Source: Hyphomicrobiales bacterium
GTDB taxonomy: Bacteria; Pseudomonadota; Alphaproteobacteria; Rhizobiales; Rhizobiaceae
Direction: 5' to 3'
Length of the DNA: 64,000 bases
Assembly: GCA_900469445.1 (NCBI GenBank)
Contig: UBXM01000016.1
Location: forward strand, 86,466 to 150,465
Below, piece after piece: positions 55,371 through 64,000 of this stretch. Within the stretch, counting starts at the first letter, position 1. Each line of letters starts with the position of its first letter. The notes beneath the pieces were generated by a model that was not told the DNA's origin, searched no databases, and saw nothing but the letters and a program-made list of their open reading frames with translations. The position numbers and the translations under genes were made by a program.

Positions 55371-57158
55371 TCACGCCGGGCTGGCTGAAGCCTCCGGCTT
55401 CTTATCCTTGTCCGCAGTCTTCTCATCCTCGCTGTCGTCCAGAAGACCGCTGGTTCTCAGCAGCGATGCGAACCGGCCACCGAGACGGCTCAGCTCGTCA
55501 TAGCTTCCCATTTCAGCAATCCGGCCATTATCCAGGAAGATCACCGTATTGGCATCGCGCACGGTCGAAAGACGGTGGGCAATGATGAACGTGGTCCGGT
55601 CCTGCCTGAGCTTGTCGATCGCCACTTTGACGCGGGCTTCGGTCTCGACGTCGAGCGCGCTGGTCGCTTCGTCGAGGACGAGGATCGGGGCGTTCTTCAG
55701 GATCGCGCGGGCGATTGCGATACGCTGGCGCTCGCCGCCGGAAAGCTTGTTGCCGCGCTCGCCGACCGGGGTCTCATAACCGTTGAGACGGTCTTCGATG
55801 AACTCGGTTGCCGCAGCCGCCTCTGCCGCCTTGATGATGTCGGCCTCACTGGCGCCCTCGCGGCCGAGGCGGATATTGTCGCTGATCGAGCGGTTCAGCA
55901 GGCCGGCGTCCTGGAAGACGGTGGCGATCTGCTGCCTCAACGATTTGCGGGTAACGGTCGATATATCGATGCCGTCGATCAGGATCTTGCCCTGTTGCGG
56001 ATCATAGACCCGCTGGAGAAGATTGATGAGGGTCGTCTTGCCGGCGCCCGTCGGTCCGACGATCGCAATGGTCTGGCCGGCCTTGGCGGTGAACGAGATA
56101 TTGTGGACACCCTGTTTGGTATTGGCAAAACCGAAACTGACGTCACGGAATTCCACCTCGCCGCTGGCATCGCGAAGCTCGCCCGCATTGGCCGGTTCTG
56201 CGCGATCTTCGACGGAATCCTCCAGCACGAAGAAATCCTCGAGCTTGGCCCGGGCTTCGAAAATCTGCGTCGCGAACTGTCGCAACAGGTCCAGACGGGC
56301 GATCAGCAGGTTGGCGAAACCGATAAACGCGACGACATCACCCACGCGGATCTCGCCACGCTGGACGAGCATCGTGCCGATGACAAGGATGACGCCCATG
56401 GAGACGGTCGACGCGGTACGGTTGAGGCCGCCAGCAAGCGCCCACCAGTCGAGAACCGGATACTGGGCCTTGAGCAGGTCCTTGGTATAGGCCTTGAGCG
56501 CCTGGGTTTCCAACTCGATGCGGTTGTAGCTGTGCAGGACCGATACGTTGCTGATCGAATCGCTGACATGGGAGAAGACCTGGTGGTAATGGCTCTCGAC
56601 CGATGCCTGGCCTTCCTTGGTCCGCTTCATCACCGCGACGCCGATCACCCAGTAGAAGATGCTGAGGCAAAGAAGCACGAGGCTGAGGCGCCAATCCATG
56701 GAGATCGCGGTCGGGATCAGGAAAAGGATCGCCACACCGGTTGCCAGATGCGTTCGCATGAATTCGAGCCAGAGGCCGAAAAGGCTCTCGGCCGCGCGAA
56801 GCAGCGTATGCAGGGCGTTCGAAGTGCCCCGCTGGTGATGCCAGGAGAGCGGCATCGAGATGATCCGCCCGAAGGCCTCCGTCAGCAGCGACGCCCGGCG
56901 ACCATGCGCCAGCCGATCCGCCTCGCGCGCGACGAGTACGTATGCGATGGTATTGAAGACCCCGAAAGCTGCCCATAAGATGAGGACGTTGGTTACCGCT
57001 CCGCCGGAGGATATGGCATCGATGATCCAGCCGAACAGGATAGGCTCCGCGATGGTGATCACGGCCAACACAATGTTGGCGATGACGATGGCCGTCACAC
57101 GCCACTTGTTCTTGCCCAGGTAGCCAAGTGCCCGCCAATAAACCTGAAATAGTGTCAA
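55371..57158 (-). CDS. ndvA: Cyclic beta-1,2-glucan exporter, NdvA/ChvA type
   Basis: This 595-aa half-transporter fuses a six-helix membrane domain (about 20-310) to an ABC ATPase. The sequence TIAEPILFGWIIDAIS, AREADRLAHGRRASLLTEAF and SNVSVLHSYNRIE match NdvA/ChvA closely. Walker A GPTGAGKTT lies near 373, the signature LSGGERQRIAIAR near 476 and Walker B LVLDEATSALD after it. It exports the cyclic glucan made by NdvB to the periplasm. I chose TTG at 57158 (MTLFQVY, the family N-terminus, after GAAGAGG) over a GTG 14 codons upstream that has no ribosome binding site. ndvB is 14.4 kb away. The C-terminal tail is charged and low in complexity. Confidence 0.94.
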   Translation of the reverse strand: MTLFQVYWRALGYLGKNKWRVTAIVIANIVLAVITIAEPILFGWIIDAISSGGAVTNVLILWAAFGVFNTIAYVLVAREADRLAHGRRASLLTEAFGRIISMPLSWHHQRGTSNALHTLLRAAESLFGLWLEFMRTHLATGVAILFLIPTAISMDWRLSLVLLCLSIFYWVIGVAVMKRTKEGQASVESHYHQVFSHVSDSISNVSVLHSYNRIELETQALKAYTKDLLKAQYPVLDWWALAGGLNRTASTVSMGVILVIGTMLVQRGEIRVGDVVAFIGFANLLIARLDLLRQFATQIFEARAKLEDFFVLEDSVEDRAEPANAGELRDASGEVEFRDVSFGFANTKQGVHNISFTAKAGQTIAIVGPTGAGKTTLINLLQRVYDPQQGKILIDGIDISTVTRKSLRQQIATVFQDAGLLNRSISDNIRLGREGASEADIIKAAEAAAATEFIEDRLNGYETPVGERGNKLSGGERQRIAIARAILKNAPILVLDEATSALDVETEARVKVAIDKLRQDRTTFIIAHRLSTVRDANTVIFLDNGRIAEMGSYDELSRLGGRFASLLRTSGLLDDSEDEKTADKDKKPEASASPA

Positions 57159-57400
57159 CCGTTCAACCTCTTCAGTCACTTCCACCCTAATGTGGGTCAC
57201 TGAGCTTTATGGACAATACAAGGCAATTCCAAGCCATTATCGTACAGTCGATTGTGTCAGTATGGTGTGTCGTGTAAAAAAACAGGAATGCACGTATTTG
57301 TGGTGTCGATCGATTCAACAATGTTAGATTTGGCGGCTGTGTTTCAACGAATGCTAACCGTCGGGGTAAACAATCCAGGCCATTGCATATGTAGTTCGGC
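57159..57400. other. Divergent AT-rich promoter region, ndvA / luxR
   Basis: The 242 bases are AT-richer than the flanks and contain the promoters of ndvA (minus) and the LuxR gene (plus). I see no EcfG-type site and no clear lux box. Confidence 0.4.
57167..57173 (-). promoter_or_regulatory. Ribosome binding site supporting the ndvA TTG start
   Basis: GAAGAGG lies eight bases before TTG 57158 on the minus strand. The competing GTG at 57200 has no such sequence. Confidence 0.6.
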
Positions 57401-58168
57401 ATGCCCGGTTCGGGCGCGGGGGCAGTATTGAATATTACCATGATTGTCCAGTTCCTGGTCTTGCTTGGGGAAGCAAGAACACCGGAACAGGTTGCCTCTC
57501 AGCTGAAAGGCCTGGTCGGCAGCTATGGCTTCGATTTTTACAGCGTCCTCATCCAGCCACTGCCGCAACTGAAGCTGCAAAGATCGGTTCTGGCCGCCGA
57601 ATGGCCGCAGAACTGGACGGAGCTCTACGCGCAGCGCAAATATTCCCTGATCGACCCGACACTGCGTTGGCTGCGTCTGGCTCAAAGGCCTTTCCGCTGG
57701 AAGGAAACGCTTCTGACATTGAAGGCCGACCCGCATCGCCAGCGGATGAAACGAATGCTGCAGGAGGCCGCCCGGCATGGCCTGCATGACGGCTATCTGT
57801 TTCCCATCCATGGCCGCAACGGGCTTGTCGGCAGTTTCGCGATAGGTGGTCAGCCCGTCGATCTCTCGCCGGCCGAAATCAGCCTGTTCGATACGGTCGC
57901 CAAGGCGGTTTTCTGGAAGCTTCTGGAGCTTCGCAACAAAACGGATATTTTCGAAAATGCGCCGTTGAGCGACGCCCAGCTGACGCGGCGGGAGATGGAA
58001 GTCACGCTTTTGCTCGCCAACGGGCTGACGTCCAACGAGATCGCCAAGGAACTCGATATTTCAAGTCATACCGTAGATTGGTACATCAACGGACTGCATG
58101 AAAAGCTGGGCGCGAATAACCGTCAGCATCTGATCGCGCTTGCATTTCGCTTGGCGCTGATTGCCTGA
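57401..58168 (+). CDS. LuxR-family regulator with acyl-homoserine-lactone-binding domain (solo)
   Basis: This 255-aa protein has an N-terminal autoinducer-binding domain and a C-terminal LuxR helix-turn-helix (LTRREMEVTLLLANGLTSNE to NRQHLIALAFR, about 190-250). Trp72, Tyr76, Asp85 and Trp100 keep the spacing of TraR Trp57, Tyr61, Asp70 and Trp85, the residues that hold the lactone. No luxI-type synthase is in the window, so it is a solo or answers a distant synthase. The ATG at 57401 has no strong ribosome binding site; ATG 57440 is an alternative. It sits between ndvA (divergent) and pyc (same strand, 114 bases downstream). Confidence 0.92.
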   Translation: MPGSGAGAVLNITMIVQFLVLLGEARTPEQVASQLKGLVGSYGFDFYSVLIQPLPQLKLQRSVLAAEWPQNWTELYAQRKYSLIDPTLRWLRLAQRPFRWKETLLTLKADPHRQRMKRMLQEAARHGLHDGYLFPIHGRNGLVGSFAIGGQPVDLSPAEISLFDTVAKAVFWKLLELRNKTDIFENAPLSDAQLTRREMEVTLLLANGLTSNEIAKELDISSHTVDWYINGLHEKLGANNRQHLIALAFRLALIA

Positions 58169-58271
58169 GACCGTCTTCTGCGGCGAAATCATCTTCCATT
58201 TCGACGCAATTTGCACTTGCGTAAATCACATGATGTTGATCTCTTGCACTGCAATATGTCGATAGTGCCTT

Positions 58272-58277
58272 GGGAGG
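58272..58277 (+). promoter_or_regulatory. Ribosome binding site that sets the pyc TTG start
   Basis: GGGAGG lies five bases before TTG 58283. The resulting N-terminus MPIKKILVANRSEIA is the family form. The earlier in-frame ATG (58256) and TTG (58211) lack this support. Confidence 0.8.
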
Positions 58278-58282
58278 TCGCG

Positions 58283-61200
58283 TTGCCGATAAAGAAAATC
58301 CTCGTAGCCAACCGATCCGAAATTGCCATCCGCGTTTTTCGCGCCGCCAATGAACTTGGGATCAAGACGGTGGCGATCTGGGCGGAAGAGGACAAACTCT
58401 CGCTGCATCGGTTCAAGGCAGATGAGAGCTATCAGGTTGGTCGTGGTCCGCATCTTTCCAAGGATCTCGGCCCGATCGAAAGCTACCTGTCGATCCCCGA
58501 AGTGATCCGGGTCGCCAAACTTTCCGGCGCCGATGCGATCCATCCCGGTTACGGCCTTCTGTCGGAGAGCCCCGAATTCGTCGATGCTTGTGATGAAGCC
58601 GGTATCATCTTCATCGGCCCGCGGCCGGATACGATGCGCCAGCTCGGCAACAAGGTTGCCGCCCGCAATCTTGCCATTTCCGTCGGTGTGCCGGTGGTCC
58701 CGGCAACCGCTCCGTTGCCGGACGACATGACGGAAGTGGCGCGGATGGCCGCCGAGATCGGCTATCCTGTCATGCTCAAGGCCTCCTGGGGCGGGGGCGG
58801 CCGCGGCATGCGCGCCATCCGCGCCGAAGCCGACCTTGCCAAGGAAGTCGTCGAAGCCAAGCGCGAAGCCAAGGCCGCTTTCGGCAAGGACGAGGTCTAT
58901 CTGGAAAAGCTGGTCGAACGCGCCCGCCATGTCGAAAGCCAGGTTCTTGGTGATACGCACGGCAATGTGGTTCACCTTTTCGAACGCGATTGTTCCATCC
59001 AGCGCCGTAACCAGAAGGTCGTCGAACGGGCACCGGCACCCTATCTGACCGAAGCGCAGCGGCAGGAACTCGCCAGCTATTCGCTGAAGATCGCCAAGGC
59101 GACCAATTATATCGGCGCCGGCACGGTCGAGTATCTGATGGATGCCGAGACCGGCAAATTCTACTTCATCGAAGTCAATCCGCGCATCCAGGTCGAACAC
59201 ACGGTGACGGAAGTCGTCACCGGCATCGACATCGTCAAGGCGCAGATCCACATCCTCGAAGGCTTTGCCATCGGCACGCCGGAATCGGGTGTTCCCGCCC
59301 AGGAAAATATCCGTCTGAACGGCCACGCCCTGCAGTGCCGCATCACGACGGAAGATCCGGAGCAGAACTTCATCCCGGATTACGGCCGTATCACCGCCTA
59401 TCGTTCGGCAGCCGGTTTCGGCATCCGCCTCGATGGCGGCACGGCCTATACGGGCGCGATCATCACCCGTTATTACGATCCGCTGCTGGTCAAGGTCACC
59501 GCGTCGGGCTCCACCCCTGCCGAAGCGATCAGCCGCATGGACCGCGCGCTGCGGGAATTCCGTATCCGCGGCGTGGCGACCAACCTGACCTTCCTCGAAG
59601 CGATCATCGGCCACCCGAAATTCCGCGACAACACCTATACGACGCGCTTCATCGACACCACGCCGGAACTGTTCGAGCAGGTCAAGCGCGCCGACCGCGC
59701 AACGAAGCTTCTGACCTATCTTGCCGACGTGACCGTCAACGGCCATCCGGAGACCAAGGGCCGACCCACGCCGTCCGACAAGATCTCGAAGCCGGTCCTG
59801 CCCTTCATCGAAGGGGCGATCCCTTCCGGCACCAAGCAAAAGCTCGATGAACTCGGGCCGAAAAAATTCGCCGAATGGATGCGCGGCGAAGGCCGGGCTC
59901 TGATCACCGACACGACGATGCGTGATGGCCACCAGTCGCTGTTGGCCACCCGCATGCGCACCCATGACATCGCCAGCATTGCCGGGGTCTATGCCCGGGC
60001 TCTGCCCAACCTGTTCTCGCTGGAATGCTGGGGCGGCGCAACCTTCGACGTCTCGATGCGCTTCCTCACCGAAGATCCATGGGAGCGGCTGGCGCTGATC
60101 CGTGAAGCGGCGCCGAACATCCTGCTGCAGATGCTTCTGCGTGGCGCAAACGGCGTCGGCTACAAGAACTATCCCGACAATGTCGTCAAATATTTCGTCC
60201 GTCAGGCGGCGAAGGGCAGTTCGGAAAACGGCGGTATCGACCTGTTCCGCGTGTTCGACTGCCTGAACTGGGTCGACAATATGCGTGTGTCGATGGATGC
60301 GGTGAACGAGGAAGGCAAGCTGTGCGAGGCGGCGATCTGCTATACCGGCGATCTCGGTAATTCGGCACGGCCGAAATACGACCTCAAATATTATGTCGGG
60401 CTGGCGCAGGATCTGGAAAAGGCCGGTGCCCACATCATCGCGGTCAAGGATATGGCCGGGCTTCTGAAGCCTGCCGCCGCCAGGGTTCTGTTCAAGGCCT
60501 TGCGCGAAGCGACATCGTTGCCGATCCATTTCCATACGCATGATACATCCGGGATTTCGGCAGCTACCGTGCTTGCCGCCGTTGATGCCGGCGTCGATGT
60601 GGTCGATGCGGCAATGGATGCGTTTTCCGGCAATACATCGCAGCCCTGTCTCGGCTCGATCGTCGAGGCGCTCTCGGGCTCCGAACGTGATCCGGGCCTC
60701 GACCCGGAATGGATCCGCAAGATCTCGTTCTATTGGGAAGCGGTGCGCAACCAGTATGCCGCCTTCGAAAGCGACCTCAAGGGACCTGCCTCGGAAGTCT
60801 ATCTGCACGAAATGCCGGGCGGGCAGTTTACCAACCTGAAGGAACAGGCCCGTTCGCTGGGCCTCGATACCAGGTGGCACAAGGTCGCCCAGACCTATGC
60901 CGACGTGAACCAGATGTTCGGCGATATCGTCAAGGTCACCCCGTCCTCGAAGGTGGTCGGCGACATGGCGCTGATGATGGTCAGCCAGGACCTGACGGTG
61001 GCCGATGTCGAGAACCCCGACAAGGACATCGCCTTTCCGGAATCGGTGGTTTCGATGCTGAAGGGCGACCTCGGCCAGCCTCCGGGCGGATGGCCGGAAG
61101 CGCTGCAGAAAAAGGCACTGAAGGGCGAGAAGCCCTACACGGCAGTGCCCGGTTCGCTGCTCCCACCGGCGGATCTTGCCAAGGAACGCAAGGACATCGA

Positions 61201-61756
61201 GGAGAAGCTTTCCCGCAAGGTCGATGACTTCGAGTTCGCGTCTTATCTGATGTATCCGAAAGTGTTCACCGATTTCGCTCTGGCATCGGAAACCTACGGT
61301 CCGGTCTCCGTTCTGCCGACCCCCGCCTATTTCTACGGGCTGGCGGACGGCGAGGAAATGTTTGCCGATATCGAAAAGGGCAAGACGCTTGTCATCGTCA
61401 ATCAGGCGATCAGCGCGCCGGATGCGCAAGGGATGGTCACGGCCTTTTTCGAACTCAACGGCCAGCCGCGCCGTATCAAGGTTCCGGATCGCAATCGCAC
61501 CGCATCGAGCGCCGTTCGCCGCAAGGCGGAGACCGGCAATGCCGCCCATCTCGGAGCACCGATGCCGGGCGTCGTCTCGACGGTCGCCATATCCTCTGGC
61601 CAGACGGTTCAGGCAGGCGACGTGCTGCTCTCCATCGAGGCGATGAAGATGGAAACCGCGCTTCATGCCGAGAAGGACGGCGTAATCGCCGAGGTGCTCG
61701 TCAAGGCCGGTGACCAGATCGACGCCAAGGATCTGCTGGTGGTTTACGCCGGCTAA
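58283..61756 (+). CDS. pyc: Pyruvate carboxylase
   Basis: This 1157-aa enzyme carboxylates pyruvate to oxaloacetate, replenishing the TCA cycle. The biotin carboxylase domain (1-460) has ILVANRSEIA, the ATP-binding KASWGGGGRGMR near 172 and the FIEVNPRIQVEHTVTE motif near 295. The carboxyltransferase domain (about 540-820) has TDTTMRDGHQSLLATR near 550, the carboxylated Lys of AVKDMAG near 722 and the metal-binding HFHTHDTSG near 752. An allosteric linker leads to a C-terminal biotin carrier domain with EAMKMETA and biotinyl-Lys1122. It is near the length of the rhizobial enzyme (1154 aa). A run of about four extra residues (near SSENG) precedes DLFRVFDCLNW. Confidence 0.97.
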   Translation: MPIKKILVANRSEIAIRVFRAANELGIKTVAIWAEEDKLSLHRFKADESYQVGRGPHLSKDLGPIESYLSIPEVIRVAKLSGADAIHPGYGLLSESPEFVDACDEAGIIFIGPRPDTMRQLGNKVAARNLAISVGVPVVPATAPLPDDMTEVARMAAEIGYPVMLKASWGGGGRGMRAIRAEADLAKEVVEAKREAKAAFGKDEVYLEKLVERARHVESQVLGDTHGNVVHLFERDCSIQRRNQKVVERAPAPYLTEAQRQELASYSLKIAKATNYIGAGTVEYLMDAETGKFYFIEVNPRIQVEHTVTEVVTGIDIVKAQIHILEGFAIGTPESGVPAQENIRLNGHALQCRITTEDPEQNFIPDYGRITAYRSAAGFGIRLDGGTAYTGAIITRYYDPLLVKVTASGSTPAEAISRMDRALREFRIRGVATNLTFLEAIIGHPKFRDNTYTTRFIDTTPELFEQVKRADRATKLLTYLADVTVNGHPETKGRPTPSDKISKPVLPFIEGAIPSGTKQKLDELGPKKFAEWMRGEGRALITDTTMRDGHQSLLATRMRTHDIASIAGVYARALPNLFSLECWGGATFDVSMRFLTEDPWERLALIREAAPNILLQMLLRGANGVGYKNYPDNVVKYFVRQAAKGSSENGGIDLFRVFDCLNWVDNMRVSMDAVNEEGKLCEAAICYTGDLGNSARPKYDLKYYVGLAQDLEKAGAHIIAVKDMAGLLKPAAARVLFKALREATSLPIHFHTHDTSGISAATVLAAVDAGVDVVDAAMDAFSGNTSQPCLGSIVEALSGSERDPGLDPEWIRKISFYWEAVRNQYAAFESDLKGPASEVYLHEMPGGQFTNLKEQARSLGLDTRWHKVAQTYADVNQMFGDIVKVTPSSKVVGDMALMMVSQDLTVADVENPDKDIAFPESVVSMLKGDLGQPPGGWPEALQKKALKGEKPYTAVPGSLLPPADLAKERKDIEEKLSRKVDDFEFASYLMYPKVFTDFALASETYGPVSVLPTPAYFYGLADGEEMFADIEKGKTLVIVNQAISAPDAQGMVTAFFELNGQPRRIKVPDRNRTASSAVRRKAETGNAAHLGAPMPGVVSTVAISSGQTVQAGDVLLSIEAMKMETALHAEKDGVIAEVLVKAGDQIDAKDLLVVYAG

Positions 61757-61779
61757 AGGGCAAATAAAGCCAAACGCTG

Positions 61780-61814
61780 AGGCGGCCCGTTCATCGGGGC
61801 CGCCTTCGCCTTAT
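61780..61814 (+). terminator. GC-rich hairpin after pyc
   Basis: GGCGGCC and GGCCGCC pair around CGTTCATCGG, followed by TTCGCCTTATC. The U-tract is weak, so this is a probable rather than strong terminator. Confidence 0.5.
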
Positions 61815-61850
61815 CTGCCCGTCCTTTCCGAGACGCGCAGCCGGAATTTT

Positions 61851-63932
61851 TTATTCGACGAACACCCGTACTGTCGCAGCTCTCCCCGCGGCATCGATCA
61901 CGGTGAGTGTTGAAAATCCTGCGCCTTCCGGCAGCCATTGATTGGTCCGACGGCGGGAGAGGTCGGCGAGCGGCTTGCCATTGGCGAGCCAGCGGAACGG
62001 CGGACGGCCGCCTTGCAGTTTCAGTACGAGCGGCGAAATTTCCCCCGACAAGGCCCCGAGATCGACTTTCGCTCCCTCCGGCGGATAGACGATCTGTGGT
62101 GCGCTCTCACGCGAGGATGAACGGATAAGACCGCTCGCGGTAACCGCGAACCGGCGCTGGCCGATCGGCAGGTCGTGTTGCGCCAGCCGCACCGCCCCGG
62201 GAGGCGCCGGGGGATGCGGGGTGATCGATACGCCGGAGCGTGAAAAAGCCTCGAACAGGATCGGCGCCGCGGTCTGGTAACCGGCAATGCCCGGCACTGC
62301 CCCATTGTCCGGCCGTCCGACCCAGACACCGAGAACATGGCGCCCGTCATAACCGACAGACCACGCATCGCGATAACCGTAGCTCGTGCCGGTCTTGTAG
62401 GCGATGCCGAGCCTGCGGCTGCCGGTCGGCGGCAACACGTCGGACAGTGCATCCGTGACATTCCAGATCGCCTGGCGCTCCAGGATCGGCTCGTTGTCGA
62501 GAAGCCCCGGCTTTTCGTCGATCCCGTTACCGACCCTGACGGCCTGCCCGCCATTGGCGAGTGCGGCATAGGCCTGCACCAGATCCTTGAGCGTGATGCC
62601 GACACCGCCAAGCCCGATCGCCAGTCCCGGAGCCTCGTTTGGCGGCAGGACCGGCCGCACCTCGGCGCGGCGAAAACGGATCATCAGCCGCGACGGCCCC
62701 ACGGCATCGAGCAGCCTCACCGCCGGCACGTTGAGCGACAATTGCAGCGCCTGCCTGACCGTCACGTCCCCCTGATAGGTCATGTCGAAATTTTTCGGCC
62801 GATACCCGAAGAAATCCGCCGGCCGGTCCTCAATCATCGTTTCCTGGGAAACGAGACCCTGCTCGAAGGCGAGGCCGTAGATGAAAGGCTTCAGCGTCGA
62901 ACCCGGCGAGCGCAGGCGGCGCGTCATGTCGATCCAGCCCGAGCGACCGGCATCGAAATAATCCGCCGATCCGACCTCACCGACGATCTCGCCGGTCGTC
63001 GCATCCGCCATGACCATCGCCAGCGAGACCCTGGGCGCGAGCTTGACCGATGCCTCCCGGGCGACCTCCTCCAGCTTTTGCTGGATCTGGCGCTTCAGCG
63101 TACTGCGATATTCTTCCGCCTGCGGCTGTTTGCGGATCGCAGCCTCAGCCAGATGCGCCGCATAGGCGGGCAATTGCAGACGGCGCAAGGGAACGACATC
63201 ATTGGAAGCACGCTCCGCCTCGCCCTCGCCGGTGACCTCTGCCACGGCAGGACGTGTCAGCACCCTTTCTCTTGCTGCCAGCGCCAGTTTCGGGCGACGG
63301 TCCGGACGACGGGATTCCGGAGATTGCGGCAGGGCCACGAGCAAGGCCGCCTCCGCCACCGTCAGCCGCTTCGGCTCCTTGCCGAAATAGGCAAGGCTTG
63401 CAGCCCGCACACCTTCCAGATTGCCGCCATAGGGCGCGTGCGTGAGATAGAGCTGCAGAATTTCCTGCTTGCCGAGGCGGCGCTCGATCTGGATGGCGCG
63501 GGCAAGCTGTAGAAACTTTGCCGAAAAAGACCGCGTCTCGCGAGGTTCGATCAACCGCGCCACCTGCATGGAAAGCGTCGAGGCGCCGGAAACGATCCGT
63601 CCATTGGTCAGAAGCTGGAACGCAGCGCGGCCGATCGCCAGCGGATCGATGCCGCCATGCTCGTAGAACCGCCGATCCTCATAGGCGACCAGCATATCGA
63701 GAAAACGTGGGTCGACATCCGCAACTTCGGTCCTCAGCCGCCAGCGCCCTTGCGGCGTTGCAAATGCCCGCAACAATTCGCCATCCGCATCCAGCACCTC
63801 GCGCGACACCACCTTCGCCTGATCAAGCGGCGGCGGATAGGCGCGATCGGCGGCTTCGAGACCGACAAAGGCTCCCGCTGCCAGAATGAGGCAGGTGCCA
63901 AGTCCGATCGAGAATTTCCACCTGCGTTTCAT
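61851..63932 (-). CDS. pbpC: Penicillin-binding protein 1C (bifunctional)
   Basis: This 693-aa protein has an N-terminal membrane anchor (about 8-27), a GT51 transglycosylase domain (catalytic Glu85 in VAYEDRRFYEHGG, then SGASTLSMQVAR), and a transpeptidase domain with SxxK in SPGSTLKPFIYGL near 340, SLN near 400 and KTGTSYGYRDAW near 512. The C-terminal part (about 600-693) is the PBP1C-specific BiPBP_C domain. It makes peptidoglycan in the periplasm. In many proteobacteria an alpha-2-macroglobulin gene lies upstream; here the window ends before one could be seen. Confidence 0.95.
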   Translation of the reverse strand: MKRRWKFSIGLGTCLILAAGAFVGLEAADRAYPPPLDQAKVVSREVLDADGELLRAFATPQGRWRLRTEVADVDPRFLDMLVAYEDRRFYEHGGIDPLAIGRAAFQLLTNGRIVSGASTLSMQVARLIEPRETRSFSAKFLQLARAIQIERRLGKQEILQLYLTHAPYGGNLEGVRAASLAYFGKEPKRLTVAEAALLVALPQSPESRRPDRRPKLALAARERVLTRPAVAEVTGEGEAERASNDVVPLRRLQLPAYAAHLAEAAIRKQPQAEEYRSTLKRQIQQKLEEVAREASVKLAPRVSLAMVMADATTGEIVGEVGSADYFDAGRSGWIDMTRRLRSPGSTLKPFIYGLAFEQGLVSQETMIEDRPADFFGYRPKNFDMTYQGDVTVRQALQLSLNVPAVRLLDAVGPSRLMIRFRRAEVRPVLPPNEAPGLAIGLGGVGITLKDLVQAYAALANGGQAVRVGNGIDEKPGLLDNEPILERQAIWNVTDALSDVLPPTGSRRLGIAYKTGTSYGYRDAWSVGYDGRHVLGVWVGRPDNGAVPGIAGYQTAAPILFEAFSRSGVSITPHPPAPPGAVRLAQHDLPIGQRRFAVTASGLIRSSSRESAPQIVYPPEGAKVDLGALSGEISPLVLKLQGGRPPFRWLANGKPLADLSRRRTNQWLPEGAGFSTLTVIDAAGRAATVRVFVE

Positions 63933-64000
63933 CCGCGTTTTTCTGTCATTCGATTTCTATGTTCGCCGAATGCGCTGCAACGTCTGCCCCTCATCCGCCT
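63933..64000. other. Window end upstream of pbpC, possible repeat edge
   Basis: The last 68 bases contain no complete gene. The final GTCTGCCCCTCATCCGCCT resembles the opening of common rhizobial GC-rich intergenic repeats, but it is cut by the window edge. Confidence 0.35.

Noticed and set aside
58226..61666. Minus-strand open frame of 1146 codons opposite pyc
   Set aside because: It mirrors the codon pattern of pyc, is rich in His, Asp and Arg, has no family motif and no ribosome site. Long antisense frames are expected opposite G+C-rich genes.
63933..64000. Possible end of an upstream minus-strand gene (alpha-2-macroglobulin)
   Set aside because: Two short open frames exist but neither shows a recognisable C-terminus; the window is too short to decide.
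1..64000. CRISPR arrays, prophage, insertion sequences, toxin-antitoxin or restriction systems
   Set aside because: No regularly spaced repeats, transposases, integrases or matching protein motifs were found.

Overview
This window reads as a chromosomal segment of an alphaproteobacterium of the family Rhizobiaceae (Rhizobium/Agrobacterium/Sinorhizobium group). The case rests on full-length NdvB (cyclic beta-1,2-glucan synthase, 2822 aa), its NdvA/ChvA-type exporter, an RpoH2-type sigma factor, the phbA-phbB/phaR cluster, a rhizobial-type pyruvate carboxylase, a SAM-II riboswitch before metA, three EcfG/RpoE2-type promoters and rhizobial intergenic repeats. I cannot fix the genus from the sequence alone. 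Most genes are ordinary core genes of G+C-rich composition. I see no CRISPR array, prophage, insertion sequence or conjugative gene.

Layout. 1-2.3 kb: tRNA-Gly(GCC) and a solitary, G+C-poor flagellin with an enlarged central region. 2.3-7.1 kb: galM-like epimerase and metA (SAM-II controlled) on the minus strand, then thiamine pyrophosphokinase and an ABC-F ATPase on the plus strand. 7.1-8.2 kb: a receiver-only response regulator behind an AT-rich palindrome and an EcfG promoter, then a VOC protein. 8.2-11.8 kb: a RIME-like repeat, TPP riboswitch and thiBPQ. 11.9-16.9 kb: a YrbL-like protein, an M48 peptidase, rpoH2 (EcfG promoter), carD and fdxA. 17-20.6 kb: an S4-domain protein and a SUV3-like helicase with an RG-rich tail. 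21-24.7 kb: two small stress/envelope proteins behind an EcfG promoter, phbB-phbA, phaR and rpmF. 24.8-32.3 kb: GST, a DUF1868 protein, mtgA, ispA, an OmpA-like lipoprotein, ispG, an MFS transporter and a DeoR regulator. 32.5-41 kb: ndvB. 41.3-49.3 kb: an M20 amidohydrolase, a 45-aa membrane protein, a threonine-dehydratase-like enzyme, an EEP nuclease, a cardiolipin synthase, a class III aminotransferase and an AbgB-like hydrolase. 49.8-55.3 kb: a complete dipeptide-type ABC importer. 55.4-64 kb: ndvA, a LuxR solo, pyc and pbpC.

Themes. (1) General stress: three sites fit GGAAC-N16/17-CGTT, before the response regulator, rpoH2 and the DUF3309/glycine-zipper pair. (2) Envelope: ndvB and ndvA make and export periplasmic cyclic glucan; mtgA, pbpC, cls, the OmpA-like lipoprotein and the M48 lipoprotein candidate also act there. 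(3) Carbon storage and anaplerosis: phbAB, phaR and pyc. (4) Isoprenoids: ispA and ispG. (5) RNA-level control: SAM-II (metA) and TPP (thiBPQ) riboswitches. (6) Amide/peptide use: two M20 hydrolases, an aminotransferase and the ABC importer.

I found no wholly new multi-gene system. The best leads are the outlier flagellin, the palindrome with CtrA-type half-sites beside an EcfG promoter, the YrbL-like gene, the LuxR solo with an intact acyl-homoserine-lactone pocket between ndvA and pyc, Glu111 in MetA (which predicts acetyl-CoA use), and an unlisted 45-aa membrane protein.
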